Position numbers and translations under genes: made by a program | From: Pyxidicoccus sp. MSG2 | GTDB lineage: Bacteria > Myxococcota > Myxococcia > Myxococcales > Myxococcaceae | Assembly: GCF_026626705.1 (NCBI RefSeq) | Contig: NZ_JAPNKC010000001.1 | Coordinates: 8,326,001-8,390,000, forward strand | DNA length: 64,000 nucleotides | Direction: 5' to 3' | Notes under the pieces: generated by a model | Told to the model about the DNA's origin: nothing | What the model saw: the letters and a program-made list of their open reading frames with translations, nothing else | Database searches by the model: none | In this document: positions 56,701 through 60,742 of the stretch, in pieces | How positions within the stretch are numbered: the first letter of the stretch is position 1 | Layout: each line of letters opens with the position of its first letter

Positions 56701-57375
56701 CTCCCCGCGCCGTCGCGGAAGAGCTCCGAGGCGGAGTACGTGGAGCCGCGCACGGAGACGGAGCAGCGGGTGGCCGGGCTGTGGAAGGAGCTGCTCGGCG
56801 TGCCCCGCGTGGGCGTGCGCGACGACTTCTTCGACCTGGGGGGACACTCGCTGCTGGCCACGCAGGTGGTGGCGCGCGTCCGCTCGCTGTTCGACGTGCA
56901 GCTCGCCGTCATCGACCTGTTCGAGGCGCCGACGCTGGAGGGACTGGCCGCGCGAATCGAAGCGGGCACGACGTCGGACTCTCCGCTGGTGACGTTGCGG
57001 AGGGGCGGCGATGCGAGGCCCTTCTTCTGCGTGCACCCGGTGGGCGGCGGCGTGCTGGCCTACCTGGAGCTGGCGAAGCGGATGGACGCGGACCAGCCCT
57101 TCTATGGCTTGCAGGTCCCCACGGGCGGCTCCGGCGACACGGTGGAGCAGATGGCGGCGCGCTACCTGGAGGCCGTGCGCGGGTGCAGCCGGAAGGCCCG
57201 TACCTCCTGGGCGGCTGGTCCATGGGCGGCCGGCTGGCGTACGAGATGGCGCGGCAGCTCCGCGAGCGTGGAGAGGACGTGGGGCTGCTCGTCGTCATCG
57301 ACGCGAGAGGCCGGGACGAAGTCCCCGCCGAGGAGATGGAAGCGGAGGTCGTGCTGGAGTTCGCCGGCCACCTGA
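41704..57375 (+). CDS. NRPS: split A domain with luciferase-like monooxygenase, four C-A-PCP modules and start of thioesterase
   Basis: About 5223 residues as an open frame from a TTG at 41704; no real start site is evident, and it is best read as a continuation of the gene ending at 41797. Order by nucleotide: degenerate A (41780-42420), luciferase-like monooxygenase (42420-43490), A remnant (43780-44010), C-A-PCP (44210-47390), C-A-PCP (47440-50580), C-A-PCP (50640-53770), C-A-PCP (53820-56970), TE from 56990. The TE is broken at 57181: after RYLEAVR the open frame gives unrelated residues, while the true sequence resumes at 57183 in another frame. All complete C domains carry HHxxxDGWS; no epimerase or methyltransferase domain was seen. 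Confidence 0.85.
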   Translation: MSPLSVADAAVERRSSSVAVAADGVFAPALLTARAEQAPDAVALRAGARSLSWRELRAHAHALATELRARSVGPDVPVAVCLEPSPERAVALWAVLASGGAFTSVTEDELGALPALGTSLLVVSESLPVPPGVEAARVVRLSLSGEPRPASAPPSVDADTLACLVPQGEAGPRARVMLSHRNLVHHFAALDSRVEARAGETWLSTADGDLELLWALTRGLTVVFPSKPTEHAVAPRAESARRPLDFSLFYFANDTEVSGRGRYQLLIEGAKFADTHGFSAVWTPERHFHAFGGPYPSPVATSSALAMVTERIAIRAGSVVLPLHDPIRVAEEWSVVDNLSNGRAGVSFATGWNVNDFVFAPENFHQRPEAVRRGVEEVRALWKGGTVRRTNGNGAEVDISIRPRPVQAELPMWLTAAFNPETFRLAGELGAGLLTNVLGLGQDFEELSRKIALYREARRKAGHDRGHVVLMLHTFVAGSVEEVKRQAREPLIRYFRSSVELFNSLVASQGPGLDVRGLTPADMDVLLEQGVTRYLEAGGLFGTPETLAARVEQLRQCDVDEVACLVDFGLGQDVAMEGLRHLDVLRRESQRGQVDTVSSWEELARAGAARLTASSLEEALRTGTPSHLRLTAALARTLAGMPDAATVLAPVRTLVLEDAERLPVDLAAALKAATSARVVSPVSLLPEARVGAMQAPRVVLDGAGRRVPVGVVGELFLGGDAVPLGFWKAPEVSRARLRASPEDTGVQLFGTGTPARYRADGAVEVLTPAIRRSTPASVRSGSSSAPTHGDLSARSGTAPSRPAIPAPGGVGGLTPSAHSGTAPSNSAAVPVRADALIPRLPRNGALPLSFAQQRLWFLDQFQPGTALYNIPSAMRLEGTLDVGALGRAFAELMRRHEALHTTFQAREGEPIQVLAIDSVATTLDLVDLGVLSPEQREQEALRLAREEASRPFDLSRGPLLRARLVRLSESEHLLLVTMHHIVSDGWSIGVLIREVVALYEAFVAGRPSPLPPLPIQYADYAVWQRDWLKGPVLEEQLTWWKGRLEGAPPALELFTDRPRTTDTSSPGASHRVQLPLELMQGLRALGRREKATLFMGLLAGLQALLFRYTGQEDLCVGSPIAGRTQPQTEALIGFFVNTLVLRTQLDGDPSFQDVLRRVREVTLGAYAHQDVPFEKLVEVLQPPRQAGHTPFFQVTLVLLNTPSVELAARGLTFRPVDVDSGTSKFDLTLVCTETPRGLSTVLEYRSDLFEARTAARMMEHLRTLLEDAVAHPERRLSELALMPEAERRKVLLEWNAAAEDSNDEPCVHESFDAQAARTPDAVAAVFDGGQLTYAELERRANQLSWHLRSLGVHTGDRVALCLERSPEMLVSVLAVLKMGAAFVPVDPQYPTERLSFMLEDSGAPLVLTQSHLLSSLPQGLKARVVCVDTEADAFARQPDDAPYWPLSPDALCYIIYTSGSTGRPKGIAVPHRTLSTVVAWQRARSVRAKATTLQFASLNFDVSYQEMFATWSVGGTLAVPTQQVRQDMPALLDFMVRHDVERLFLPFIALRALVEAVAHAKQFPPRLCEVVTAGEQLQVTPALVSFFERLPDCVLENQYGPSEAHVVSAYRLKGAPSSWPLLPPVGSAVPGTRLYVLDVHGRPCAIGVPGEVYVGGVQVALGYHERPELTAEKFVPDALSGVSGARLYRTGDRARWKEDGVLEYFGRLDGQVKVRGFRIELGEVEAALRDAQGVREAAAMVREDTPGDKRLVAYVVLQPDTAWEPEALRQTLARRMPEYMLPSALVRLDALPLMPTGKLVRSLLPAPDVESLRGEAPLVTPRNPLEQALAEAFASVLNLSHVGVTDNFFALGGHSLLATQVVARVRTALGVEVALREMFEAPTVESLARRLEARIPAGPRRPSAPRIVPRAGTGDVELSFAQQRLWFLDQFQPDSALYNMPAALRLEGVLDVKALEQAFTELVRRHEVLRTTFDAGDNRPIQVISPVPDWTLEVEDLSWLPAPEREEEAMTLAREEARRPFDLTEGPLLRTRLLRLAEQHHLLLVTMHHIISDGWSIAVLTHDMVALYEAALARKPSPLPALPIQYADYTVWQREWLQGEVLDSQVDYWRKQLDGAPPALELPTDWPRTAETSNPGTWLRVELSRELTQALTALSKREGATLFMGLLAGLQALLSRYSGQDDVCVGAPIAGRTQAETEGLIGFFVNTLVMRTRLDGDPTFRELLGRVRDVTLGAYEHQDVPFEKLVEALQPPRQPERTPFFQVALVMLNTPTTELTVPGLTLKLMELDSGTAKFDFNLTVSETPEGLRGALEYRTDLYEDRTAARLMEHLRTLLEDAVAHPERRLSELSLLSEAERRKVLVEWNDTAVDTARAACVHGLVAAQVARTPDAVAVRFEEEQLSYAELERRANQLAHHLLARGVRPGDRVGLCVERSLELAVGVLGILKTGAAYLPLDPAYPVERLAFMLEDSAVPVVVTQERLAPVLPAGARLLLDTEAAAIARQPSEAPALDVSPESACYVVYTSGSTGRPKGVAMPHRALFHLLTWQLGKSVKPDATTLQFAALSFDVSFQELFSTWCAGGTLVVPTAEVRRDMPALLGLMARRGVERLFLPFVALQALADAVAQGAPLPGQLREVLTAGEQLQMTPALVSLFERLPGCELENQYGPSETHAVSAYRLQGAPASWPRLPPIGAPLPAVRLYVLDASGQPCAVGVQGELFIGGEQLAHGYPGRPELTAERFVPDPYSSEPGARLYRTGDRARWKSDGVLEFLGRLDGQVKVRGFRIELGEVEAALRDAPGVRDAAAVVREDVPGDKRLVGYVVLPPDAAWAPESLREALRSRLPEYMVPSALVRLDVLPLTPSGKLARRQLPAPDADSLRGEAPFIAPRSALEQSLADVFASVLGVPRVGVTDNFFALGGHSLLATQVVSRLRGVLKLEVPLRELFEAPTVEALARRLEGKVSTEARGMSAPVIVPRTVEAELSFAQQRLWFLDQLQPGTPLYNMPSALRLEGALDVTALERAFTELVRRHQALRTTFRTHEGRAVQVIAPASPCHFAIEDLGQLPEAEREAEALRHAREESRLPFDLSRGPLLRTRLLRLSAEKHLLLVTMHHIVTDGWSMAVLIREMAALYDAFVAGRPSPLPPLPIQYADFATWQRGWLQGDVLEAQLDYWQKQLAGAPPTLELPTDRPRTADTDSPGASLPIDLPPRLTRALAALCQREDATLFMGLLAGLQVLLSRYSGQDDVCVGAPIAGRTQAETEGLIGFFVNTLVLRTRLEESLSFRELLGRVRDVTLGAYAHQDLPFEKLVEALQPPRRPGRTPYFQVVLAMLSMPEAKLELPGMRMEKLEVGNGSSRFDLSLVFNETPAGLRGMLEYRTDLYDAATVSRMVEHLGVLLEEAVSKPDHHLSQLSLMSEVERQRILGRWSTRVTSHPVGTSIHALFSAQVERTPEAVALVSGDVQLTYAELERRANQLSWHLRSRGVRRGARVGVCLERSVDLVVALLGILKAGAAYVPIDPGLPAERSALLLQESDAGVLVTREALADALPTVSSLLVLVDAEAALISTWPDTDLALDFGGEALAYVMFTSGSTGQPKGVCIPHRGVVRLVKSDPFIHFGGEQVFLQLAPVAFDASTLEVWGALLHGARLVLAPPGELSLEDLGALLTRHRVTTLWLTAALFEQLARHQGEALARVSQVLAGGDVLPAQTVREHLARLPEGEGAVLVNGYGPTENTTFSTTHTLRREDVVGISVPIGRPIGNSTAYVLDASLSPVPVGVPGELHVGGDGLAWGYLHRPDLTAAAFVPHPFSSIPGERLYRTGDKARWRADGTLEFLGRSDFQVKVRGFRIEPGEVEATLRQAPGVEDAVILAREDVPGDKRLVAYVVGPAAEDFRALRTFLGRKLPDFMVPAAWVRLEALPLNANGKVDRRALRAPEAPVSDEARFVAPRTPVEEQLASLWREVLHTPRIGIHDDFFELGGHSLLATQLLSRIRSAFSVDLPLQAVFEARTLAEQAARVEVLTQRDARLQAAHPRPMPRQARMPLSFAQQRLWFLDQLEPGSPTYNIPISLRVEGALDVPALEHAFQEVVRRHEALRTVFVDTPEGPAQTVVPDVELLLAGADLSVLPAESREQETRRLEAEEALRPFDLSRGPLLRATLLRLQEEEYLLLLTMHHIASDGWSMGVLVREVVTLYAAHREGRPAPLPKLTVQYADYAAWQREWLKGDVLEAQLAYWRQQLEGAPSVLELPADRPRPAARTYRGARHVSTLSSALAEKLEALARREGATLFMVLMAGFQSLLHRYSGQTDVVVGTDVANRNHGETEGLIGFFINQLVLRLRLEGNPVFRDVLEQTKRVALDAYAHQDLPFEEVVRALNPERSLAHAPLFQVKFVLQNMPLTPPELPGLKLHIGESEAAASKLDLTVLVSPMPEGLVCSWMYSTDLFEASTMERLSRHFQRVLEAVVAEEGRQRLSALPLMTDVERHRVLVEWNDTAAPYARQCLHHLISEQAARTPDAVAVVAGDERLTYAELERRANQLAHWLKSLGVEPETRVGLFVERRAHALVGLLGILKAGGAYVALDPAHAHMSERVRHVLNDARVQVIVTEEALASELPSQGEFLVSLDAGDGLLESQPENAPDSGVVPGNAAYVIYTSGSTGQPKGVCIEHGQLACYVAGVSRRLELPQGMSFASVSTLAADLGHTALFPTLCAGGAVHLVGTAAAADAARLWAYGRKHEVEGLKIVPTHLEALLMDEGASELLPRRRLVLGGDRAEWALVERVHALAPECEVFNHYGPTETTVGVLSGRVERGERVPGTRSVPLGRPLGNVRVYVLDGYGQPVPPGVPGELYVGGQSVGRGYLGRADGTAERFLPDGFSGESGARLYRTGDRVRWLEDGRIEFLGRVDHQLKIRGYRVEPGEVEATLAQHPGVSECVVVVREDVPGDKHLVAYAVGRAGRPLEEPALREHLESRLPDYMVPSAFVVLEALPLTPNGKVDRKALPAPSRKSSEAEYVEPRTETEQRVAGLWKELLGVPRVGVRDDFFDLGGHSLLATQVVARVRSLFDVQLAVIDLFEAPTLEGLAARIEAGTTSDSPLVTLRRGGDARPFFCVHPVGGGVLAYLELAKRMDADQPFYGLQVPTGGSGDTVEQMAARYLEAVRGCSRKARTSWAAGPWAAGWRTRWRGSSASVERTWGCSSSSTREAGTKSPPRRWKRRSCWSSPAT
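41780..44010 (+). other. degenerate adenylation domain split by a MupA/Atu3671-type FMN monooxygenase
   Basis: The flanks are A-domain fragments: LTARAEQAPDAVALRAG and LSWRELRAHAHALA at the front, GVVGELFLGGDAVPLGFWK and YRADGAVEVL at the back. The ATP-binding TSGSTGxPKG is lost (VPQGEAGPRARVMLSHRNL in its place). Between them is a bacterial-luciferase-like domain with FSLFYFANDTEV, HGFSAVWTPERHFHAFGG and FATGWNVNDF, as in MupA/Atu3671-type enzymes. No PCP follows; a Ser/Ala/Pro-rich linker (44020-44200) containing SARSGTAPS and SAHSGTAPS leads to the next C domain. The likely job is to hydroxylate a carrier-bound intermediate, perhaps the beta-keto chain on the preceding ACP. Confidence 0.78.
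44210..47390 (+). other. NRPS module: C-A-PCP (A2)
   Basis: C motif HHIVSDGWS; A motifs YIIYTSGSTGRPKG and NQYGPSEAHVVSA; PCP ALGGHSLL. The code I read is D-V-Q-F-V-A-Q-V-V-K. It resembles proline codes (D-V-Q-x-x-A-H-V-V) but has Gln where proline has His, so the substrate is open. Confidence 0.82.
47440..50580 (+). other. NRPS module: C-A-PCP (A3), close copy of the preceding module
   Basis: C motif HHIISDGWS; A motifs YVVYTSGSTGRPKG and NQYGPSETHAVSA; PCP ALGGHSLL. Code read as D-V-Q-F-L-A-Q-A-V-K, nearly that of A2. The protein sequences of the two modules are so alike that duplication is likely. Confidence 0.82.
50640..53770 (+). other. NRPS module: C-A-PCP (A4, valine-like code)
   Basis: C motif HHIVTDGWS; A motifs YVMFTSGSTGQPKG and NGYGPTENTTFSTT; PCP ELGGHSLL. 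Code read as D-A-L-W-L-G-G-T-F-K, which I associate with valine or similar branched residues. Confidence 0.8.
53820..56970 (+). other. NRPS module: C-A-PCP (A5, aspartate-like code)
   Basis: C motif HHIASDGWS; A motifs YVIYTSGSTGQPKG and FNHYGPTETTVGVL; PCP DLGGHSLL. Code read as D-L-T-K-V-G-H-V-G-K, one step from the classic aspartate code D-L-T-K-V-G-H-I-G-K of surfactin-type synthetases. The specificity call is the most secure of the five. Confidence 0.82.
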
Positions 57376-57791
57376 CCCGGCTCTCCGGCCTCCACCCGAG
57401 GGCGGCGGAGGTGCTGGAGTACGTGGACGCGGCGGAGCTGGCGGCGGTGCTGGAGGAACGGCCCGGTGCGGATTCCGCCCTGGACGCGGAGGCGTGCGCG
57501 GAGCTGCGGACCCTCTGGACGACGTTCGCGCGGAACCGGCGGGCGTCTCGCGGGTACGTGCCCCAGCCTCTCGACGGCTCACTGGTGTTGCTGCGCGCCG
57601 CGGAAGGCCCTCCGGGACAGGAGGAGGACCTCGGGTGGCGCGGGCTCGCGCGGAGTGGGGTGGAGGTGTACGAGGTGCCGGGCGACCACTTCAGCCTCGT
57701 GGCCATGCCGCACGTGGAGCACCTCGCCGCGCGGCTGCGGGCCCTGCTGACTCGGGCCCGCTCGGGAGCTTCGCTGCAGAAGGCAGGGTAG
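57183..57791 (+). CDS. thioesterase domain, remainder after frameshift
   Basis: About 202 residues continuing the TE that begins at 56990 (FFCVHPVGGGVLAYLEL) in the previous frame. Read here it gives VQPEGPYLLGGWSMGGRLAY, with the nucleophile serine in GWSMGG, and later YEVPGDHFSLVAMPHVE with the catalytic histidine. The homologous TE at 62412 reads straight through this point (AIQEVQPHGPYLLGGWSMGG), showing that a single base is missing beside GGG at 57181-57183. If real, the mutation removes chain release; if an assembly error, the TE is intact. It ends at the TAG at 57789-57791. Confidence 0.85.
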   Translation: MQPEGPYLLGGWSMGGRLAYEMARQLRERGEDVGLLVVIDARGRDEVPAEEMEAEVVLEFAGHLTRLSGLHPRAAEVLEYVDAAELAAVLEERPGADSALDAEACAELRTLWTTFARNRRASRGYVPQPLDGSLVLLRAAEGPPGQEEDLGWRGLARSGVEVYEVPGDHFSLVAMPHVEHLAARLRALLTRARSGASLQKAG

Positions 57792-57817
57792 CCGGGCCTC
57801 GCCCTCGCGAGGCCCGG
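57792..57817. terminator. hairpin between the converging NRPS transcripts
   Basis: CCGGGCCTCGC (57792-57802) pairs with GCGAGGCCCGG (57807-57817) around a four-base loop. It begins at the base after the TE stop codon and ends three bases before the stop of the convergent acyltransferase gene, so it can terminate both. Confidence 0.65.
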
Positions 57818-57820
57818 GCC

Positions 57821-59065
57821 CTACTCCGCCGCTCTTCCCACCAGCAGCGCGCCCGGCACCGGTGCCGGCGCGCCAGGCCTCAACAGCTTGCGGGCCGGGC
57901 GCTCGACGAGCTGGAAGAGGCCCACCGCGGCGACGAGGGTGCCCGCCATGGATGCGTACGGCCACCACGCGGCCAGCTCTCCGCCGCTGCGCTTGTACAT
58001 CACCAGCAGCACGCACGGCAGCCAGTGAATCATGTACAGCGAGTAGCTCGCCTCCCCCATGAACACCATCCAGCGGTGCTCCAGCAGCCTGCTCACGAAG
58101 CTACGACGGGAGGCCAGCAGCAGTATCAACAGCCCGCACACCGGCGTGTAGAGCACGTACCACCGGAAGATCTGCAGCACTCCGGCGAGGAATCCCCGGG
58201 GCGACGGCAGCGCCAGCAGCAGCGCCACCAGCGCCACCAGGACCAGGGCCCACGTGTGCGCCTTCGCCTGCGTCAGCACCGCGGTCAGCCGGGGGGACAC
58301 TCCCTGCCGCTGGTGGTGCAGGAAGAACGTTCCGAGCACGCAGCCCAGGAAGAACTCCCACACCCGCAGCAGCGGCGACATGTAGACGACGTGGTAGATG
58401 CGGCTCTCCATCCCCTTGCCGGGGGGGCTGAGGAGGAAGATCACCAGCGCGGTGGCGATCACCGCCACCACCTGGATGGCGAAGAGCACGGCGGCCGCCC
58501 GCGCCATGCTCCTCACGTCGTTCAGACGTGCCAGCACGTACCGCGCGAAGAAGGGCAACAGGAGATAGAAGAACAGCTCCGCCCCGATGCTCCAGGAGGG
58601 CCCGTTCCAGATGTGCGAGAGCCGGTGGGGGATGAAGACCTGGACCAGCAGCAGGTTGGACAGCCAGGAGCCAGCGACCTGCGCCTGGGTGACCTCCATG
58701 GCCAGGTCGCGCGCCATCAGCGCCGGGTACGCGTCCAGCAGGTAGAGGGTGATGGGCGTCACCAGCGCCAGGGTGGCCAGGTGGACCGGGAAGACGCGCC
58801 CCAGGCGCATCCGCATGAAGTCGCGCCACCGCAGCTGCCCGGATGCGAGAGTGTCGCGGTAGTTATAGGCGAGGAGGAAACCGCTCAGCATGAAGAAGCA
58901 GTTGACGGCGGCCGAGCCCTGCGCCAGCAGCGTCTTCAGCAGGGGCGGGACGGCAATGAGCGGAAGGTAGTGGCACGCCAGGACGATGAGGGACATCACG
59001 AAGCGCAGTCCACTGAGCGCCTGAATCGGGGGAGTCTTGTCGAGCGTGGCTGCGGGCATGGCCAT
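57821..59065 (-). CDS. OafA/YrhL-type acyltransferase 3 membrane protein
   Basis: 414 residues with about ten membrane segments. The acyltransferase-3 signature is at the N-terminus: IQALSGLRFVMSLIVLACHY with the catalytic-region arginine and histidine, then NCFFMLSGFLLAYNYRD. FMGEASYSLYMIHWL near the C-terminus is also typical. Such enzymes move acetyl or other short acyl groups across the inner membrane onto sugars, lipids or antibiotics. It is the last gene of the minus-strand NRPS operon, two bases after the CmlA-like gene, so it may acylate the peptide product. GGAG eight bases upstream supports the start at 59065. A role in surface polysaccharide modification is possible. Confidence 0.85.
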   Translation of the reverse strand: MAMPAATLDKTPPIQALSGLRFVMSLIVLACHYLPLIAVPPLLKTLLAQGSAAVNCFFMLSGFLLAYNYRDTLASGQLRWRDFMRMRLGRVFPVHLATLALVTPITLYLLDAYPALMARDLAMEVTQAQVAGSWLSNLLLVQVFIPHRLSHIWNGPSWSIGAELFFYLLLPFFARYVLARLNDVRSMARAAAVLFAIQVVAVIATALVIFLLSPPGKGMESRIYHVVYMSPLLRVWEFFLGCVLGTFFLHHQRQGVSPRLTAVLTQAKAHTWALVLVALVALLLALPSPRGFLAGVLQIFRWYVLYTPVCGLLILLLASRRSFVSRLLEHRWMVFMGEASYSLYMIHWLPCVLLVMYKRSGGELAAWWPYASMAGTLVAAVGLFQLVERPARKLLRPGAPAPVPGALLVGRAAE

Positions 59066-59067
59066 CC

Positions 59068-60666
59068 TCAGGACTCCAGGAGCAGCTCGGTGGGGCCGTG
59101 GAGCCGTTCTGCGGTGAGGCCTCGGGCCCGGGCCTCGGTGAGCAATCGCTCCGACTCCTTCATGCGCGGAGCCTCGGGAGGACTGGCCGGCCCGATGATG
59201 TGCTCCATCCAGGGCTCCAGCCCCATGGCGTAGTTGTAGAGCCGCGTGGAGCCCAGCAGCTCGAGGATGCGCAGGCCCTCGCCCGTGTTGCTGCCACGGC
59301 AGCGCCGGTTCTTCTCCAGCTTGCGGTCGCGCTTCTTGGGGAAGAGCGCCTCGAGCGTCCAGGTGTGCGGGGCGCCTTCGATTTCGGTGTTCATGAAGAC
59401 CGTCTGGACGGGGCCGAGGTTCTGGCGCATGTGCCGGTAGACGGCGTCATCCACGCACATGGAGTCGGCGGCGAAGAGGAGCTGCTGCTTGCCGGTGCGC
59501 ACCACGTACGAGGACTTGGCGTGGCCGATGTCACCGTGCTCGCCGAGGAAGGGCACGGCGATGAGCTCGCCGTCCGGCAGGGGGATGGACTCGTAGGTGT
59601 CCAGCTCCAGGACGTTCTGGAACCCCAGCGAGCGGGCCAGCAGCTTGGGGGAGTAGTCACCGACCAGGAAGCCATTGCAGCGCGGCACCACCAGGTGGCC
59701 GATGCGGTGGCGCAGCCGCAGCAGCGTGTCGATGGCGAGGTGGTCCGGGTGGCTGTGCGTGATGAGCGCGTAGTCGATGCGCGGCGGCAGCTCGTGGAAG
59801 GTGAGCCGCGGCATGCCTCCGCCGCTCGGCTTCGCGCTGACGACCGGGTCCACGAGGATGGTGATGCCCTTCCACTCCACCAGGGCGCAGGCGTGCCCCA
59901 GGTAGCGCACGCGCGGCCCCGGGCCCTCCCACGGCGTGTACCGCGAGGGCGGCGCCTCGGTGAGCAGCGGCAGCAACTGCTCGTCAGAGGTGACGGCCTG
60001 GCCCAGCACATCGCGCAGGTAGCCGAGCGGCCGGGGCGACAGGTCCGTCTCGAAGAGGCGGCTGACACGCTCCTCGGAGAAGGGCACCGCCCAGTCAATC
60101 TGCCCGGGCTCCATCAGGTAGGGCGTCGTGAAGAGGTGGGGGCGGCTGGAGTCCGACGCCAGCGGGAGCAGGCGCAGCGATTGGAGCTGCGGCTTGTGGT
60201 AGGCGCTGCGGTACAGCGCTCCCTCCATCACCCGGACGAAGGGCCGGTTGATGTAGTCGTACGAGAGCTCGACCAGTCCGCGCAGCGGCTCGGGCAGCTT
60301 CTCGTAGAGGGGCTCGAGTGACTGGCCCTTCGCTTCATCCACCAGCCAGCCCTGGAACTCCTCGAGGGCCTCGGCCAGCCGTGCCCGGTCGGCCTGGGCC
60401 TCCTGCATCTGCTGCAGCAGGGCCTTCACCTCGCCCGCTCGCTCCGGGGCGATGCCGACGAAGGTGCCGCCGCTGAGGGCCTGGTCCTTCGCCGCCCGCG
60501 CGTGGAAGTCGGGCGTCTGGAGGTAGGCCTTGAGCAGTGGCACCTGGGACTTGTGCACGTGCAGGCTGGCCGGAATGGGGGCCACATTCATCCACCACGC
60601 AGTCCAGCTCTGAACGAGTGGTGCGACGCAGGTGTGATCAGCCAATCGATAGGTGGACTCGGACAT
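59068..60666 (-). CDS. CmlA-like di-iron beta-hydroxylase with MBL fold
   Basis: 532 residues, which as I recall is the length of CmlA, the chloramphenicol-pathway enzyme that beta-hydroxylates a carrier-bound amino acid. The first 240 residues form the CmlA-type N-terminal dimerisation domain. The MBL domain has THSHPDHLAID (H304, H306, D308, H309), and instead of the third MBL histidine it has glutamate in PFLGEHGDI (E376), followed by D401 in LLFAADSM. That His-to-Glu swap is the hallmark of the CmlA di-iron site. FrsH and the ramoplanin enzyme are relatives acting on NRPS-bound residues. Encoded between the exporter and acyltransferase genes, it likely hydroxylates one residue of the lipopeptide. 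No ribosome site is clear before the ATG. Confidence 0.75.
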   Translation of the reverse strand: MSESTYRLADHTCVAPLVQSWTAWWMNVAPIPASLHVHKSQVPLLKAYLQTPDFHARAAKDQALSGGTFVGIAPERAGEVKALLQQMQEAQADRARLAEALEEFQGWLVDEAKGQSLEPLYEKLPEPLRGLVELSYDYINRPFVRVMEGALYRSAYHKPQLQSLRLLPLASDSSRPHLFTTPYLMEPGQIDWAVPFSEERVSRLFETDLSPRPLGYLRDVLGQAVTSDEQLLPLLTEAPPSRYTPWEGPGPRVRYLGHACALVEWKGITILVDPVVSAKPSGGGMPRLTFHELPPRIDYALITHSHPDHLAIDTLLRLRHRIGHLVVPRCNGFLVGDYSPKLLARSLGFQNVLELDTYESIPLPDGELIAVPFLGEHGDIGHAKSSYVVRTGKQQLLFAADSMCVDDAVYRHMRQNLGPVQTVFMNTEIEGAPHTWTLEALFPKKRDRKLEKNRRCRGSNTGEGLRILELLGSTRLYNYAMGLEPWMEHIIGPASPPEAPRMKESERLLTEARARGLTAERLHGPTELLLES

Positions 60667-60742
60667 AGCGGGTGTCGGCGGGTGGAGTGGGGCTGCTCTT
60701 GGGTTGGGGTGCTTCAGCTGGACTGTGGGAAATGGGGACGTC

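Noticed and set aside
44210..56970. Repeated DNA blocks in the NRPS region, considered as a repeat array or mobile element
   Set aside because: The repeats coincide with conserved C, A and PCP motifs about 3.1 kb apart, as expected for a modular synthetase.
59068..60666. Annotation as a plain metallo-beta-lactamase hydrolase
   Set aside because: The third zinc histidine is replaced by glutamate and the long N-terminal domain matches the CmlA layout.
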